Notes: generated by a model not told the origin, from the letters alone. DNA of 64,000 nt from Streptomyces roseochromogenus subsp. oscitans DS 12.976 (GCF_000497445.1 NZ_CM002285.1:8597305-8661304), one strand, 5' to 3'; positions 8,264 to 17,242 are shown, counted from the stretch's first letter. Translations and numbers: made by a program.

Positions 8264-9283
8264 CTACGACCGGCGGGTGGGCGTCATCCCGACGGACGAG
8301 GCGGCCTGCCGTGGCGGTGTCCCGGCCAGCGACCGCCGGGTCCACTCGATCTGTGCGGCCAGCCCCGTCCGCAGGTCGGTGCGGGCGCGGAAACCGAGGC
8401 GGAGCCGGGCGCGGCCGACATCGGCCGTGGTCGCGCGCACATCGCCGAGGCGCGCCGGGCCGTACCGGGCGTCAGGCACCAGACCGGTCAACTCCCCGGT
8501 GAGGGCGAGGACTTCGTTGACCGAGACGGCGTGGCCCGTGCCGATGTTCAGGACGCCGCACGCGGGGGCAGTCGCGGCCAGTTGCAGCGCGCGCACCACA
8601 TCGGAGACATGGACGAAGTCACGGATCTGGGCGCCGTCGCCGAAGATCTCGACGGGCTCACCGCCGAGGGTGGCGCGGATGACCCGGGAGATGAACATGT
8701 CCGGGCGCTGGCCGGGGCCGTAGACCGTGAAGAAACGCAGAGCGGTCACCGAGAGCGCGGCGTCCGGGCGCGCGGCGAAGGCGAGGGCGAGCCGTTCGGC
8801 GGCGAGCTTGGTGACCCCGTAGGGGGACAGCGGGTGCGGGATGTCGTCCTCGTTCATCGCGCCGTCCGCGACACCGCCGTAGACACTGGAGGAGGAGGCC
8901 ACGACCACGCGCGGGACGCCCAGGCGGACACAGGCGTCCAGCAGGCGCTGCGTGGCCAGCACATTGCAGTGCAGATACTCGGGAAATTGCGTCCAGGACG
9001 GCCGGACGCCTGGTAACGCGGCTAAGTGGAAAACCGCGGAGGCGTTTTTCAGACAGATATCGAGATCGGCTGAGACAAGATCTCTTCGAATCGTACGGAG
9101 GTATCCCAGTCCGTCCGACGCTGAGATCTCGACTTCCGGCCAACCGGTTTTCCGGTCAATCCCCACCACGTTTTTTCCGGACCGCCGCAACTCCTCGACG
9201 AGATGGGATCCGATGAAACCCGCCGCACCGGTGACCACGACGTTCGTACCTGTGTCGGCCCCGTCGCGCGCGTCATCCGACAT
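8264..9283 (-). CDS. NAD-dependent NDP-sugar epimerase/dehydratase (extended SDR)
   Basis: A 339-residue extended short-chain dehydrogenase. The Rossmann motif GAAGFIG is near residue 19, the catalytic serine region is VVASSSSVYGG, and the YGVTK motif supplies catalytic Tyr and Lys. The C-terminal half has the sugar-nucleotide pocket (FFTVYGPGQRPDM). The family includes UDP-glucose 4-epimerase and related enzymes; the substrate cannot be read here. The ATG at 9283 follows AAGGGG. The N-terminal third is less GC-rich than neighbouring genes, suggesting acquisition from elsewhere. Downstream lies the truncated asparagine synthase. Confidence 0.87.
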   Translation of the reverse strand: MSDDARDGADTGTNVVVTGAAGFIGSHLVEELRRSGKNVVGIDRKTGWPEVEISASDGLGYLRTIRRDLVSADLDICLKNASAVFHLAALPGVRPSWTQFPEYLHCNVLATQRLLDACVRLGVPRVVVASSSSVYGGVADGAMNEDDIPHPLSPYGVTKLAAERLALAFAARPDAALSVTALRFFTVYGPGQRPDMFISRVIRATLGGEPVEIFGDGAQIRDFVHVSDVVRALQLAATAPACGVLNIGTGHAVSVNEVLALTGELTGLVPDARYGPARLGDVRATTADVGRARLRLGFRARTDLRTGLAAQIEWTRRSLAGTPPRQAASSVGMTPTRRS

Positions 9284-9756
9284 GAGAATACCCCTTGTTG
9301 GTACGTGGTACCCGGTTATTCAAGGCGGTGCTCTGTGAAATGTGGCCGAGATCGTGCGGTGCGCTCGATGGGCGCACGAAGCCAAATGGCCCAGAAGACC
9401 CGAGGAGTCTAACAGCGAGGTGAATCGGCGGCAACGGCCCTGGGTGATCGCTGAACTGCTGAACCAAGCGGCGGTTATCGTTCCGCATGTGGACGCGTTT
9501 TACGTGTCATTCCCCCTGCGGGCGGCGGACTTTATGCTGGGGAATCCGCCGTCCGGCGAACGGCGCGGGACGCGTTGGCAGGCGGCCCGTTACGCAGTCC
9601 GCTACGGCAGCCTTCCCCGCTGGTCCGTCATCTGCGCGGCGAACGGCCGGCCGTCCTCCTGCTCGCCCCCGCGGTGATCGGCCGCCCGGCACGGCCAGGA
9701 GATCTGCGCGGTCATCGTCCCCCGTCACCGGTCCGCGGGAGGCGGGACTGCGGGTC
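9284..9756. other. AT-richer intergenic region with one palindrome
   Basis: No supportable gene. GGTACGTGGTACC at 9300-9312 (arms GGTAC/GTACC) lies just upstream of the epimerase ribosome site and could be an operator. The rest, to about 9560, is noticeably less GC-rich than the flanks and has only short frames. Confidence 0.5.
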
Positions 9757-9963
9757 GGCTGCGCGCCCGACACCGTCCTCGGTGCGGGAACTCAGGCCGC
9801 ACGCAGGGCAGTTGATGACGGACTGGTCGGCCGACCGGTCGCGGCCACCGCCTTCATGACCAGCGCGGGCCACGAGAAGTGGCACCCGGACCCGGAGTTC
9901 TACCACCAGCCGGGCGGCGGCCCGCTGCTCGACATGGGCCCTTACTACCCCTCGGCCTCCACG
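9757..9963 (+). pseudogene. Gfo/Idh/MocA oxidoreductase fragment
   Basis: A short stretch, readable as [20 protein letters not shown] followed by [20 protein letters not shown] and [19 protein letters not shown], is characteristic of the middle of Gfo/Idh/MocA NAD(P)-dependent sugar oxidoreductases. The Rossmann N-terminus and the C-terminal half are missing, and after PYY the sequence becomes unrelated. The intact D-2-hydroxyacid dehydrogenase starts 78 bp later; these two families are often neighbours in sugar-acid pathways, so the fragment is probably the remains of the original operon. Confidence 0.75.
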
Positions 9964-10040
9964 ACGCCTCTATGGTCAAAAGCTGACTGACATACGACTG
10001 CAATACGACCGAAATGCGAACCGAAAGAGGACCACACCAC

Positions 10041-11057
10041 ATGGCTGCCCGCCCCGACCGCCCCGACCTGCCCGTGGCGGTCTGCGTCATGGACCCCTCC
10101 ATCGTCGGCCAGGTGCTCCCCGCAGAGCTGCGCGAACGCCTCTCCGCCCGCGTCCGGCTCGCTCCCGTCCAGGAGGGCTCGGCTCCGCGGGCGATGTTCC
10201 CCGCCGAGTTCGCCGAGGCGGAGATCCTCATCAGCGGCTGGGGCTGCCCCCGGCTCACGCCCGACGTCCTGGCCGGGGCGCCCCGGCTGCGCGCGGTGAT
10301 GCACGCCGCCGGCACCGTCAAGTCGCTGGTGAGCGACGCGGTATGGGAACGGGGCATCGTCGTGTCGTCGGCCGCCGACGCCAACGCCGGCCCCGTCGTC
10401 GCTTACACGCTGGCCCTCATCGCCCTCGCCACCCGGCGCACCCTGACCATGGCGGCCCGCTACGAAGACGGCTGGCCGGCTTCCGAATACCGTTCCGGTG
10501 CCGACGGCAGCACGGTGGGTATCGTGGGCGCCTCACGCATCGGCCGCGGCGTGCTGGCCGCTCTACGGCGGTCCGACGCGGGCCACCGGTTGCTCCTTAC
10601 CGATCCGTATGTGACGGACGACGAGACACGCCGCCTCGGCGCGGAGCGGGTCGAACTGGCCGAGCTGTGCCGTCGGTCGGCGGTGGTGAGCGTCCACGCG
10701 CCGCTGCTGCCGGAGACGACCGGGCTGCTGGACGCCGCGATGCTGGGGCTCATCCCGGACGGCGGTGTGCTCATCAATACGGCCCGGGGCGCCATCGTCG
10801 ACACGGAGGCGCTGACCCATGAGTGCGCGTCCGGGAGGCTGGAGGCGTACCTGGATGTGACGGACCCCGAACCGCTGCCGCCCGGCCATCCGTTGCTCTC
10901 CCTGCCCAACGTGCTGGTCACCCCGCACATCGCCGGTGCACAGGGCAGTGAGGTGCAGCGGCTCGGACGGTACGCGGTGGCGGAGGTCGATCGGTGGGTG
11001 ACGGGCGAGCCACTGCTCGGCGCGGTCACCCGCGAGGCCCTGTCACACCTGGCCTGA
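10041..11057 (+). CDS. D-isomer-specific 2-hydroxyacid dehydrogenase
   Basis: A complete 338-residue NAD-dependent dehydrogenase acting on D-2-hydroxyacids. The NAD-binding motif is VGIVGASRIGRGVL. The catalytic arginine lies in INTARGAIVD, the glutamate in DVTDPEPLP and the histidine in TPHIAGA. The ATG at 10041 has AAGAGGA at 10025-10031; an in-frame ATG at 10014 lacks a ribosome site. The upstream Gfo/Idh/MocA fragment suggests a sugar-acid catabolic role, but the substrate is not readable. It is the only intact enzyme of this decayed stretch. Confidence 0.88.
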   Translation: MAARPDRPDLPVAVCVMDPSIVGQVLPAELRERLSARVRLAPVQEGSAPRAMFPAEFAEAEILISGWGCPRLTPDVLAGAPRLRAVMHAAGTVKSLVSDAVWERGIVVSSAADANAGPVVAYTLALIALATRRTLTMAARYEDGWPASEYRSGADGSTVGIVGASRIGRGVLAALRRSDAGHRLLLTDPYVTDDETRRLGAERVELAELCRRSAVVSVHAPLLPETTGLLDAAMLGLIPDGGVLINTARGAIVDTEALTHECASGRLEAYLDVTDPEPLPPGHPLLSLPNVLVTPHIAGAQGSEVQRLGRYAVAEVDRWVTGEPLLGAVTREALSHLA

Positions 11058-11089
11058 GCGACGCAACTCGCCGCGGTGACGTCGGAAGC

Positions 11090-11295
11090 GTGGACGTCTG
11101 ACCATTGATCAGATGTACATGCTCGTACCGGTTCGGGTGGTCGTCGAGTCGGTGAACCTTGCGGACGACCGCAGCGGTGATGTCGTGGTGCGCCGGTTCG
11201 AGGCGTAGCGCCACGTCGGCGTCGGCCTCGGTCAGGGTGACGCAGTTCCAGAAGGGGAACCGGCAGTCGGCCCAGCGGACGGTGATGCCTGGCGG
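11090..11295 (-). pseudogene. Minus-strand coding fragment, possibly inverted N-terminal part of the GNAT gene
   Basis: The minus strand reads WADCRFPFWNCVTLTEAD and continues in a charged stretch (HHDITAAVVRKVHRL) without a recognisable fold. From memory, the first part resembles the N-terminal region of the GNAT family whose C-terminal domain starts on the opposite strand at about 11300. If so, a local inversion has flipped the N-terminal coding segment. Alternatively it is a remnant of an unrelated minus-strand gene. There is no credible start codon. Confidence 0.35.
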
Positions 11296-11302
11296 GTCCC
11301 GC

Positions 11303-11755
11303 ATGGCCGGGAGCGTCATCCCCCTGCCCGAGCCGTCCCAGCCCGATCTGACGTTCGTGCGCGTGACCACCGACGAACAGCTGCGGGCGTACGCCGACTT
11401 GAACTCCCGCGCTTACGGATTCCCGCTGGAAGCCGGCCGCGACGGTCTCCTCGGTTCCACGCTGTGGAAGAACGAGGTGCACGCCTACCTGAGGGTGCGG
11501 GACGGCGTCCCGGTGACGTGCGCCGCGACGGTGGAGGCCGACCGCCGTCTCTTCGTCGTGCTCGTCGCCACCCCCCCGGAGTGGCAGCGCCGTGGCTACA
11601 CGGAGGCGGTCACGCGCAAGGCTCACTTCGAGGGCGCCCGGGCCACCGGCCTGACCCGCGCAACCCTGCACGCGACCGCGGCCGGTGCGCCCGTCCATCC
11701 CCGCATCGGCTTCCAGCCGGACTCGCCGATGCAGTTCTACGCCCTGAAGGGCTGA
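11303..11755 (+). pseudogene. GNAT acetyltransferase lacking its N-terminal domain
   Basis: The readable 150 residues contain a GNAT domain: LFVVLVATPPEWQRRGYTEAVTRK holds the acetyl-CoA pyrophosphate loop (Q-R-R-G-Y), followed by LTRATLHATAAG and HPRIGFQPDSP. Upstream of the ATG at 11303 the frame has no sense and no ribosome site, and the first residues (MAGSVIPLPEPS) look like an internal linker. The usual N-terminal half of this family, about 100 residues, is missing or displaced. It may still fold as a minimal GNAT, but I treat it as broken. Confidence 0.6.
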
Positions 11756-11781
11756 CCTCCCGGCCGCGCGCGCAGTGGGCT

Positions 11782-13485
11782 CTAAGTGACGGCGAAGTCG
11801 TCGGCGTGGACGTCGGACTGGCCGTACCAGCCGTGGACGTAGACGGTGACGGTTCCGCTGCTGCCGGTGGTGAAGTTGACCGTCAGCTGGTTCCAGCTCG
11901 TGTTGTTCGACCACGTGCTGGCGGTGGCGCCGCCGCTGACCCCGATGTAGGCGTAGGGGCCCTGGACCCAACCGGTGAGCGTGTAGCTGTGGCTGGGGGA
12001 CAGGGTCACGGTCTGGTCGCACTCACCGGTGCCGCTGGAGCTGGGCGTGACCTGGAGGGCGTGGCTGCCGGTGTGGACCGGGGCCGAGACCACCGTGCTG
12101 CCGCCCGTGCAGGTCCAGGGGCTCGGACTGCCGGTCTCGAACCCGGCGTTGGTCAGCGAGCCCCCGCCGCCTCCGCCCCCACCGGACGTGACGGTGAGCG
12201 TGAAAGTCGCGCTGTGGCTGCCGCCGGCGGCCGTGCCGGTGACGGTGATCGGGTAGGTGCCCGCGGCCACGGACGACCCGACCGTCGCCGTCAGCGTCGA
12301 ACTGCCGCCGGACGTGATCGAGGCGGGGCTGAAGGAGACGCCGACACCCGAGGGCGCGCCCGAGGCGGAGAGGCTGACGGACTCGGCGCTGCCGGAGGTG
12401 ACGGCCGAGGAGACCGTCGCGGTGGCGGAGCCGCCCTGCGCGACCGAGGCGGAGCCGGGCGCCAGGGACAGGGAGAAGTCACTGGTCGTGCCTCCGCCCC
12501 CGCCCGTGCTGCCCTCATAGGGCACGAACGCGTCCGTGAACGCGAGGCTGTTCTGGCTGATCTCGCTGCAGGTGGGAAGGGAGTTGGCGCTTCCGCTGCA
12601 CGGCTGGTCCCGGTTGACCGACCAGAACGCCAGCCGCCCGACACCGTTCTGCGCCGCGAAACTCTCCACCGTCTGGGCATCGGCCAGGGTGAAGGTGGAA
12701 CCGTCGTCGTTCTTGCCGATCATCGGGGTGATCCCGAGGTTGGCGTAGGTGTACGAGGAGTCGACGGACTGCATCTGCGCCAGCGTGGCCCGGGCGGCGT
12801 CGACCGCGCCCTGGCCCATCTCGGTGCCGGTGCCCGCGTAGTAGTCCATGGCCATGACGTTGACCACGTCGATCTTGATGCCCGCGTTCTTGGCGGCCTT
12901 GAGGATGTTGACGCCGTCGCCCGTCAGACCGGTCGTCAGCACCGGCAGCGTCATGGAGAACTGCAGGCCCGGGTTGGACGCCTTGAGGTCCTTCATCGCC
13001 TGCATCTGGCGGGCCGCGGCCGCGGTGTCCGCGACGGCGGCACCCTCGACGTCGAAGTCGAGCTGGGTGACGCCGTAGTCGTTGATGATGGCCTGGTATC
13101 CGGCGTCGATGCTGCTCTGGGTGGAACACGTCCAGGCGAGCGGCTCACCGCTCGCGCCGCCGGAGGAGATGATGACGGAGGCGCCCTCGGACTTCGCCTT
13201 GGCGATCTCGGGGTCGGTGTAGGAGTCGTTGCCGATGGGGAGCGTGTCGCCCCAGATCTGGTTGCAGCCTTCGCCGAGTACGAAGGCCGCGGTGTAGGCC
13301 TTGAGATGGTGTCCGGTGACGGCGGTGTCGAGCATGCCCTCCTGACTGTTCGACATGTCGACATACGGAGCCACGGAGTAGACGCTGCTCGTCGCGGCGC
13401 TGCCGGCGGGTGCCAGAGCGACGGCGACGCCGGTGGCCGCGAGCGCGAGCGCGCAGACGGAAGCGCCAAATCTTGCCAGGTGCAT
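11782..13485 (-). CDS. Secreted GH18 chitinase with Ig-like and carbohydrate-binding modules
   Basis: A 567-residue exported enzyme. The first 30 residues are a signal peptide ending near APAGSA-AT. The GH18 domain fills about residues 35-330; LDFDVEG at 142-148 is the DxDxE motif with Glu147 as proton donor, and MAMDYY forms a further active-site strand. After a glycine-rich linker comes an Ig-like domain (about 338-430), a nine-glycine linker, then a beta-sandwich carbohydrate-binding module (LTNAGFETGSPSPW to the end). It hydrolyses extracellular chitin. GAGAGGGGAA precedes the ATG. A DasR-like box adjoins the -35 region, fitting N-acetylglucosamine-dependent control. Confidence 0.92.
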   Translation of the reverse strand: MHLARFGASVCALALAATGVAVALAPAGSAATSSVYSVAPYVDMSNSQEGMLDTAVTGHHLKAYTAAFVLGEGCNQIWGDTLPIGNDSYTDPEIAKAKSEGASVIISSGGASGEPLAWTCSTQSSIDAGYQAIINDYGVTQLDFDVEGAAVADTAAAARQMQAMKDLKASNPGLQFSMTLPVLTTGLTGDGVNILKAAKNAGIKIDVVNVMAMDYYAGTGTEMGQGAVDAARATLAQMQSVDSSYTYANLGITPMIGKNDDGSTFTLADAQTVESFAAQNGVGRLAFWSVNRDQPCSGSANSLPTCSEISQNSLAFTDAFVPYEGSTGGGGGTTSDFSLSLAPGSASVAQGGSATATVSSAVTSGSAESVSLSASGAPSGVGVSFSPASITSGGSSTLTATVGSSVAAGTYPITVTGTAAGGSHSATFTLTVTSGGGGGGGGSLTNAGFETGSPSPWTCTGGSTVVSAPVHTGSHALQVTPSSSGTGECDQTVTLSPSHSYTLTGWVQGPYAYIGVSGGATASTWSNNTSWNQLTVNFTTGSSGTVTVYVHGWYGQSDVHADDFAVT

Positions 13486-13559
13486 GACAGTTCCCCTCTC
13501 GGGGTGCCTCTAGGGCGTGGGGTGGTGGGGTGGTGGGGTGGTGCCGTGCCGGGCCCGCG

Positions 13560-13610
13560 TTGGTACATACCAAACAGCCGCCGCGCCGCCCCGTCAAGAG
13601 GACTAGACCA
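13560..13610 (-). promoter_or_regulatory. Chitinase promoter with DasR-responsive-like element
   Basis: On the minus strand TGGTCTAGTCCT (13610-13599) matches the DasR consensus TGGTCTAGACCA at 10 of 12 positions. One base later comes a -35-like TTGACG (13597-13592). About 18 bp further, TTGGTA begins a perfect palindrome TTGGTA-TG-TACCAA (13573-13560) that overlaps the expected -10 region. Known Streptomyces chitinase promoters carry such boxes at the -35 region. The second palindrome may bind another regulator. Confidence 0.65.
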
Positions 13611-13862
13611 ACTTCAACCAGGTGGATTCACGATGCCTGTCCCGCCGTCACGCAGGGCGGAACTCGGTCGCGGCGAGGGCGAGTTGGCCGGGCCGTGCCC
13701 GCCCCGCCCGCCCCGGCGGCAGCGGGCGACGTCCGGCGACTGGCCGGTCGTGACGTCCCGCGGTGGCCGTTGGTTGGTTGCTCGCGGGCGGTATTAGGCT
13801 GGGTGACCGGTGAAACCGGCATGTTGACGACCGCGCCGGGCTCGAGCGTCAGGGAGTGACCG

Positions 13863-14384
13863 ATGGCAGTGGGAACCGAGCGGGCCGTACTGGCCGGCGG
13901 TTGTTTCTGGGGCATGCAGGATCTGATCCGCAAGCAGCCGGGCGTGGTGTCCACGCGCGTCGGCTACAGCGGTGGCGACACGCCGAACGCGACGTACCGC
14001 GATCACGGCGACCACGCCGAGGCCATCGAGATCCTCTTCGACCCCACGGCTACGAGCTACCGCGACATCCTGGAGTTCTTCTTCCAGATCCACGATCCGA
14101 CCACGCGGGACCGCCAGGGCAACGACATCGGGCGCAGCTACCGGTCCGCGATCTTCTACGGCGACGAGGAACAGCACCGCGTCGCCCTGGACACGATCGC
14201 CGACGTCGAGGCGAGCGGGCTGTGGCCGGGGAAGGTGGTCACGGAGGTGGAGCCCGTGAGTGACTTCTGGGAGGCGGAACCCGAGCACCAGGACTACCTG
14301 GAGCGCTATCCCAACGGCTACACCTGCCACTTCCCGCGCCCGAACTGGAAGCTGCCGCGGCGAGGGCCGGCGACGACGAACTGA
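13863..14384 (+). CDS. msrA: Peptide methionine-S-sulfoxide reductase
   Basis: A 173-residue cytosolic repair enzyme that reduces the S-epimer of methionine sulfoxide using thioredoxin. The signature GCFWG places the catalytic cysteine at residue 14. Further landmarks are [32 protein letters not shown] and [11 protein letters not shown]. The length is normal for the family. The ATG at 13863 has AGGGAG about 7 bases upstream. It stands alone between the divergent chitinase and a membrane protein gene, so it is probably transcribed singly. Confidence 0.96.
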   Translation: MAVGTERAVLAGGCFWGMQDLIRKQPGVVSTRVGYSGGDTPNATYRDHGDHAEAIEILFDPTATSYRDILEFFFQIHDPTTRDRQGNDIGRSYRSAIFYGDEEQHRVALDTIADVEASGLWPGKVVTEVEPVSDFWEAEPEHQDYLERYPNGYTCHFPRPNWKLPRRGPATTN

Positions 14385-14517
14385 ACCACCCCTGTCTCCG
14401 CCGCACGGGGGAGCGCGATCCGACCCGCGCGGGATGTGACCGGTCCGCCCGGTGACGAGTCTGGGTCTGCGGAGGCAGCCGCACGAGCGCGGTGCCTGCG
14501 GAGAGACGGGGGACTCG

Positions 14518-15522
14518 GTGGACCGGTTGGGCTCAGGGGACCACTTCGACCGGCTGGGTCGGCTGGCGGCGTACGCGGCGGCGGCGGTGATGACGCCGTA
14601 CGCGTTGATCAAGGTCTCATGGGTGGTCGGCGCGATCGCGGGGGTGCTGCCCATCGGTGACGGCTTCGGCCTGGCCGGCTGGGTCGCGCTCAACACAGCG
14701 ACCATCGGCATGGCCGGCCTCGGCATCGCCGTGGCGCTGGCCCTGGTACGGCCCTGGGGCCTGCGCCTGCCGGTCCGGTGGGTCGCGGGCGTCGCCTGGG
14801 TGGGTACGGGCTTCCTCGTCCCCCTGCTGCCGTACGCCGTACTCGACTCGTTGCTGGGGCTGCCGGACGGCGCGCCACGGCACCGGCACGACGGTGGCCC
14901 GGCCATGCCGGGCTGGGAAGCCGTGCTGATCCAGACGAGCTTCGTGGGCATGGGACTCGGTCTCGCGGTCGCCCTGCCCGCGCACCTACGACGACGCCGG
15001 CCGGAGGTGTTCGCCGGCCGGGTCGGCGACGCGGGCCGCGGCTTCGCCCGCCCGGTGCGGTGGGCAGTGGGCGCCGGTGCGGTGATCGGGGCAGTATGGG
15101 CCTACTGGGCGCTCGGCGGTACGGCCGGTGTCGCGCATCCGGCACAACGGGGCGTCGGCGAGCGGCTGTTGACCGGCCTGTGGGGGCTGTGGGGGCTCAC
15201 CGCCGCGGCGGCCACCTGGACCGTCGGCCGCGGCCGGCCCGCCCGGCTGCGCCACTGGATCCCCTTGACGCTCGGCTGGCTGGGGACGGGGTCGCTGTGC
15301 GCGTGGAGCGGCTGGCAGCTGCCGTTCGTCCTGTACGTGGCGTTGGCCCACCCCGCCGGTACGGCCCTGCCGGAGAACCTCGCGGTCGCGGCCGTGCTGC
15401 ACGTCGCCGCCGTCGCCGCGGGCGCGGTCATGCTGCGGGCGCTCGTCCGTGCCCGCGGATCCGTTACCGCAGCCGAGGCCGCACCCGAGACCGTGGACGA
15501 CACCGGCAGCCGTCTGTCGTAA
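14518..15522 (+). CDS. Polytopic membrane protein of unknown function
   Basis: A 334-residue integral membrane protein with about eight to nine hydrophobic helices (for example YAAAAVMTPYALIKVSWVVG and MAGLGIAVALALV) and short charged loops. A loop around residue 130 holds a histidine-rich PRHRHDGG stretch. I recognise no family motif. GTG at 14518 is chosen because GAGACGGGGGA precedes it; an open frame reaches back to 14452 without a ribosome site. It lies 130 bp after msrA and converges with the NAD kinase gene. Confidence 0.75.
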   Translation: MDRLGSGDHFDRLGRLAAYAAAAVMTPYALIKVSWVVGAIAGVLPIGDGFGLAGWVALNTATIGMAGLGIAVALALVRPWGLRLPVRWVAGVAWVGTGFLVPLLPYAVLDSLLGLPDGAPRHRHDGGPAMPGWEAVLIQTSFVGMGLGLAVALPAHLRRRRPEVFAGRVGDAGRGFARPVRWAVGAGAVIGAVWAYWALGGTAGVAHPAQRGVGERLLTGLWGLWGLTAAAATWTVGRGRPARLRHWIPLTLGWLGTGSLCAWSGWQLPFVLYVALAHPAGTALPENLAVAAVLHVAAVAAGAVMLRALVRARGSVTAAEAAPETVDDTGSRLS

Positions 15523-15581
15523 AACGGGCAGAACCGCGTATCACGCCCCGCAGCAGGCCTGGCCGCCCTCAGCTGAGGACG

Positions 15582-16655
15582 TCACAGCGGCCGAGGGCCG
15601 TCCCCAGGCGCCGGGGGCAGCGCGAGGTGGGCCAGGTCGCCCGGCGGAGGTGAGGTCACCGGCCACAGGGGCGCGGCCTCGCCGTCGGCGAGGGCAGCCG
15701 GCGCGTCGGTGAGGTTCATGCGCTCGCGCAGTCGGCCGTAGAAGTCCGTCGGGCCCAGCCGGACCGCCTTCAGCCGGCGCGGTGCGGCGTACACGCCGAT
15801 CCAGTCCCCGGGGCTCAGCACGCCCCGGAGCTGGCCGTCGATGCTGACGGCGGCCTGCCCGGACCGCTCCAGGACGCGCAGCGCGACGGGTTCGTCGGGG
15901 GCGGCCACGACCGAGCGGTTGAACACCATGTGCGGGGCGACCGGCGTGAAGACCAGACCCGCCGCGCGCGGCGAGACGACCGGGCCGCCGGCGGCGAAGC
16001 TGTACGCCGTGGAGCCCGTGGGCGTGGCCACCAGCAGCGCGTCGGCCGAGTAGCAGGCCAGGAGCCGGCCGGACAGATAGACACCGACCGACACCTGCCG
16101 GTCCCGGGCGAGCTTCTCCACGACGACGTCGTTCAGTGCGGTGACGTTCAGCGCGACGCCCCAGTTGTCCCCCGTCTCGCACTCCACCCGCACCCGGGGC
16201 GGAGGCAGCATCGGCCCGCGGCCGTACTTCAGCAGGGTCTCCATCTGCGCGGGCACCTCCAGGCGGCACGACGCCCGCATGGTGAGGAGCATCCGGCTCT
16301 CGACGGTGATGCGCTCGGACCGGACCGCGTCCAGCGCCGCGCGCACCGCCGAGGCCGGGACCTCGGTGAGGAAGCCGACCCGGCCGAGGTCGACGCCGAG
16401 CACCAGGGCGTCGTTCTCGGCCGCCAGCCGGGCGCCGCGCAGAAAGGTGCCGTCGCCGCCGAGGGTGACGATGAGATCCGGATCGCCTGCGGCGTCCAGT
16501 TCCTCCCGGGCGCTGTGCCGCGCCCCCTCCTGCCACACGTCGATGTCGGCGCACCCCACGGCGTGTTCCGCACACCACGCGCGCACCGCGTGAGCGGCGG
16601 CCACGGCCTCGGCGCGGCCGCCGTGCACCACCAGGCCGATACGGTTCACCGTCAT
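15582..16655 (-). CDS. nadK: NAD kinase
   Basis: This 357-residue cytosolic enzyme phosphorylates NAD to NADP. The signature GGDGT is at residues 66-70 (VTLGGDGTFLRGAR). The second conserved block TPTGSTAYSFAAGGPVVSP forms the NAD site, and APHMVFNRSVV a later core strand. The ATG at 16655 follows GGGAGG. It is longer than the usual roughly 300 residues because of a C-terminal proline-rich tail. Streptomyces usually have a core NAD kinase elsewhere, so this may be a second copy. The region upstream of its start is the large minisatellite, which must contain or border its promoter. Confidence 0.92.
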   Translation of the reverse strand: MTVNRIGLVVHGGRAEAVAAAHAVRAWCAEHAVGCADIDVWQEGARHSAREELDAAGDPDLIVTLGGDGTFLRGARLAAENDALVLGVDLGRVGFLTEVPASAVRAALDAVRSERITVESRMLLTMRASCRLEVPAQMETLLKYGRGPMLPPPRVRVECETGDNWGVALNVTALNDVVVEKLARDRQVSVGVYLSGRLLACYSADALLVATPTGSTAYSFAAGGPVVSPRAAGLVFTPVAPHMVFNRSVVAAPDEPVALRVLERSGQAAVSIDGQLRGVLSPGDWIGVYAAPRRLKAVRLGPTDFYGRLRERMNLTDAPAALADGEAAPLWPVTSPPPGDLAHLALPPAPGDGPRPL

Positions 16656-16729
16656 ATCCGCCTCCCAGCCGGCCTCTCCCGCTCGCCATCCTCACCGCGC
16701 ACCCCCCAGCCTCGGCACACGCCACGCCG

Positions 16730-17236
16730 ACGAGCACCCCGCCGAGGAGCCACTGGACCGGCGATGCACGCGGGGCGCTTCGCCGAGGGGCGACTGTGAC
16801 CCGGCGATGTACGCGGGGTGCTCCGTCGAGGGGCGACTGTGACCCGGCGGCGCACGCGGGGTGCTTCGTCGAGGGGCGACCGGGGCGGCGATGTACGCGG
16901 GGTACTCCGTCGGGGGGGCCAACGGACCGGCGGCGCACGCGGGGCGCTTCGTCGGGGGGCCAACCGACTGGCGGCGATGCACGCGGGGTATTCCGTCGAG
17001 TGGCGACCGGGGCGGCGATGTTCGCGGGGTACTTCGTCGGGGGTCAACGGACTGGCGGCGCACGCGGGGTGCTCCGTCGAGGGGCGACTGTGACCCGGCG
17101 ATGTACGCGGGGTACTCCGTCGGGGGCCAACGGACCGGCGGCGCACCCGGGGTACTCCGCCGAGGAGCCGCCGGACCGGCGACGCGCCGGGTGCGCTCCG
17201 TCGAGGGGCGACCGGGACCCGGCGGCGCACCCGGGA
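16730..17236. repeat. Minisatellite: about 12 tandem units of 40-44 bp
   Basis: Units begin with a core like ACGCGGGGTRCTYCGTCG and end CGGCGATGT or CGGCGGCGC. The first clear unit starts at 16768; a degenerate one precedes it from 16730, and the last full one ends at 17228. Three middle variants alternate: GAGGGGCGACTGTGACC, GAGGGGCGACCGGGG and GGGGCCAACGGACC. Unit lengths of 40-44 are not multiples of three, so the long open frames crossing it on both strands are artefacts of GC richness. It separates the start of the NAD kinase gene from the 3' end of the AraC gene. Function is unknown. Confidence 0.9.
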
Positions 17237-17242
17237 CGCGGG

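Noticed and set aside
9400..9520. Insertion-sequence transposase fragment (RQRPWVIAELL)
   Set aside because: The similarity to IS5-type N-termini is too short, and no terminal inverted repeats or catalytic residues were found.
11464..13797. 777-codon plus-strand frame opposite the chitinase
   Set aside because: It is antisense to a clear secreted chitinase and has a biased Gly/Arg/Val composition typical of shadow frames.
16730..17236. CRISPR array
   Set aside because: Units are contiguous, variable in sequence and have no unique spacers; no cas genes are present.
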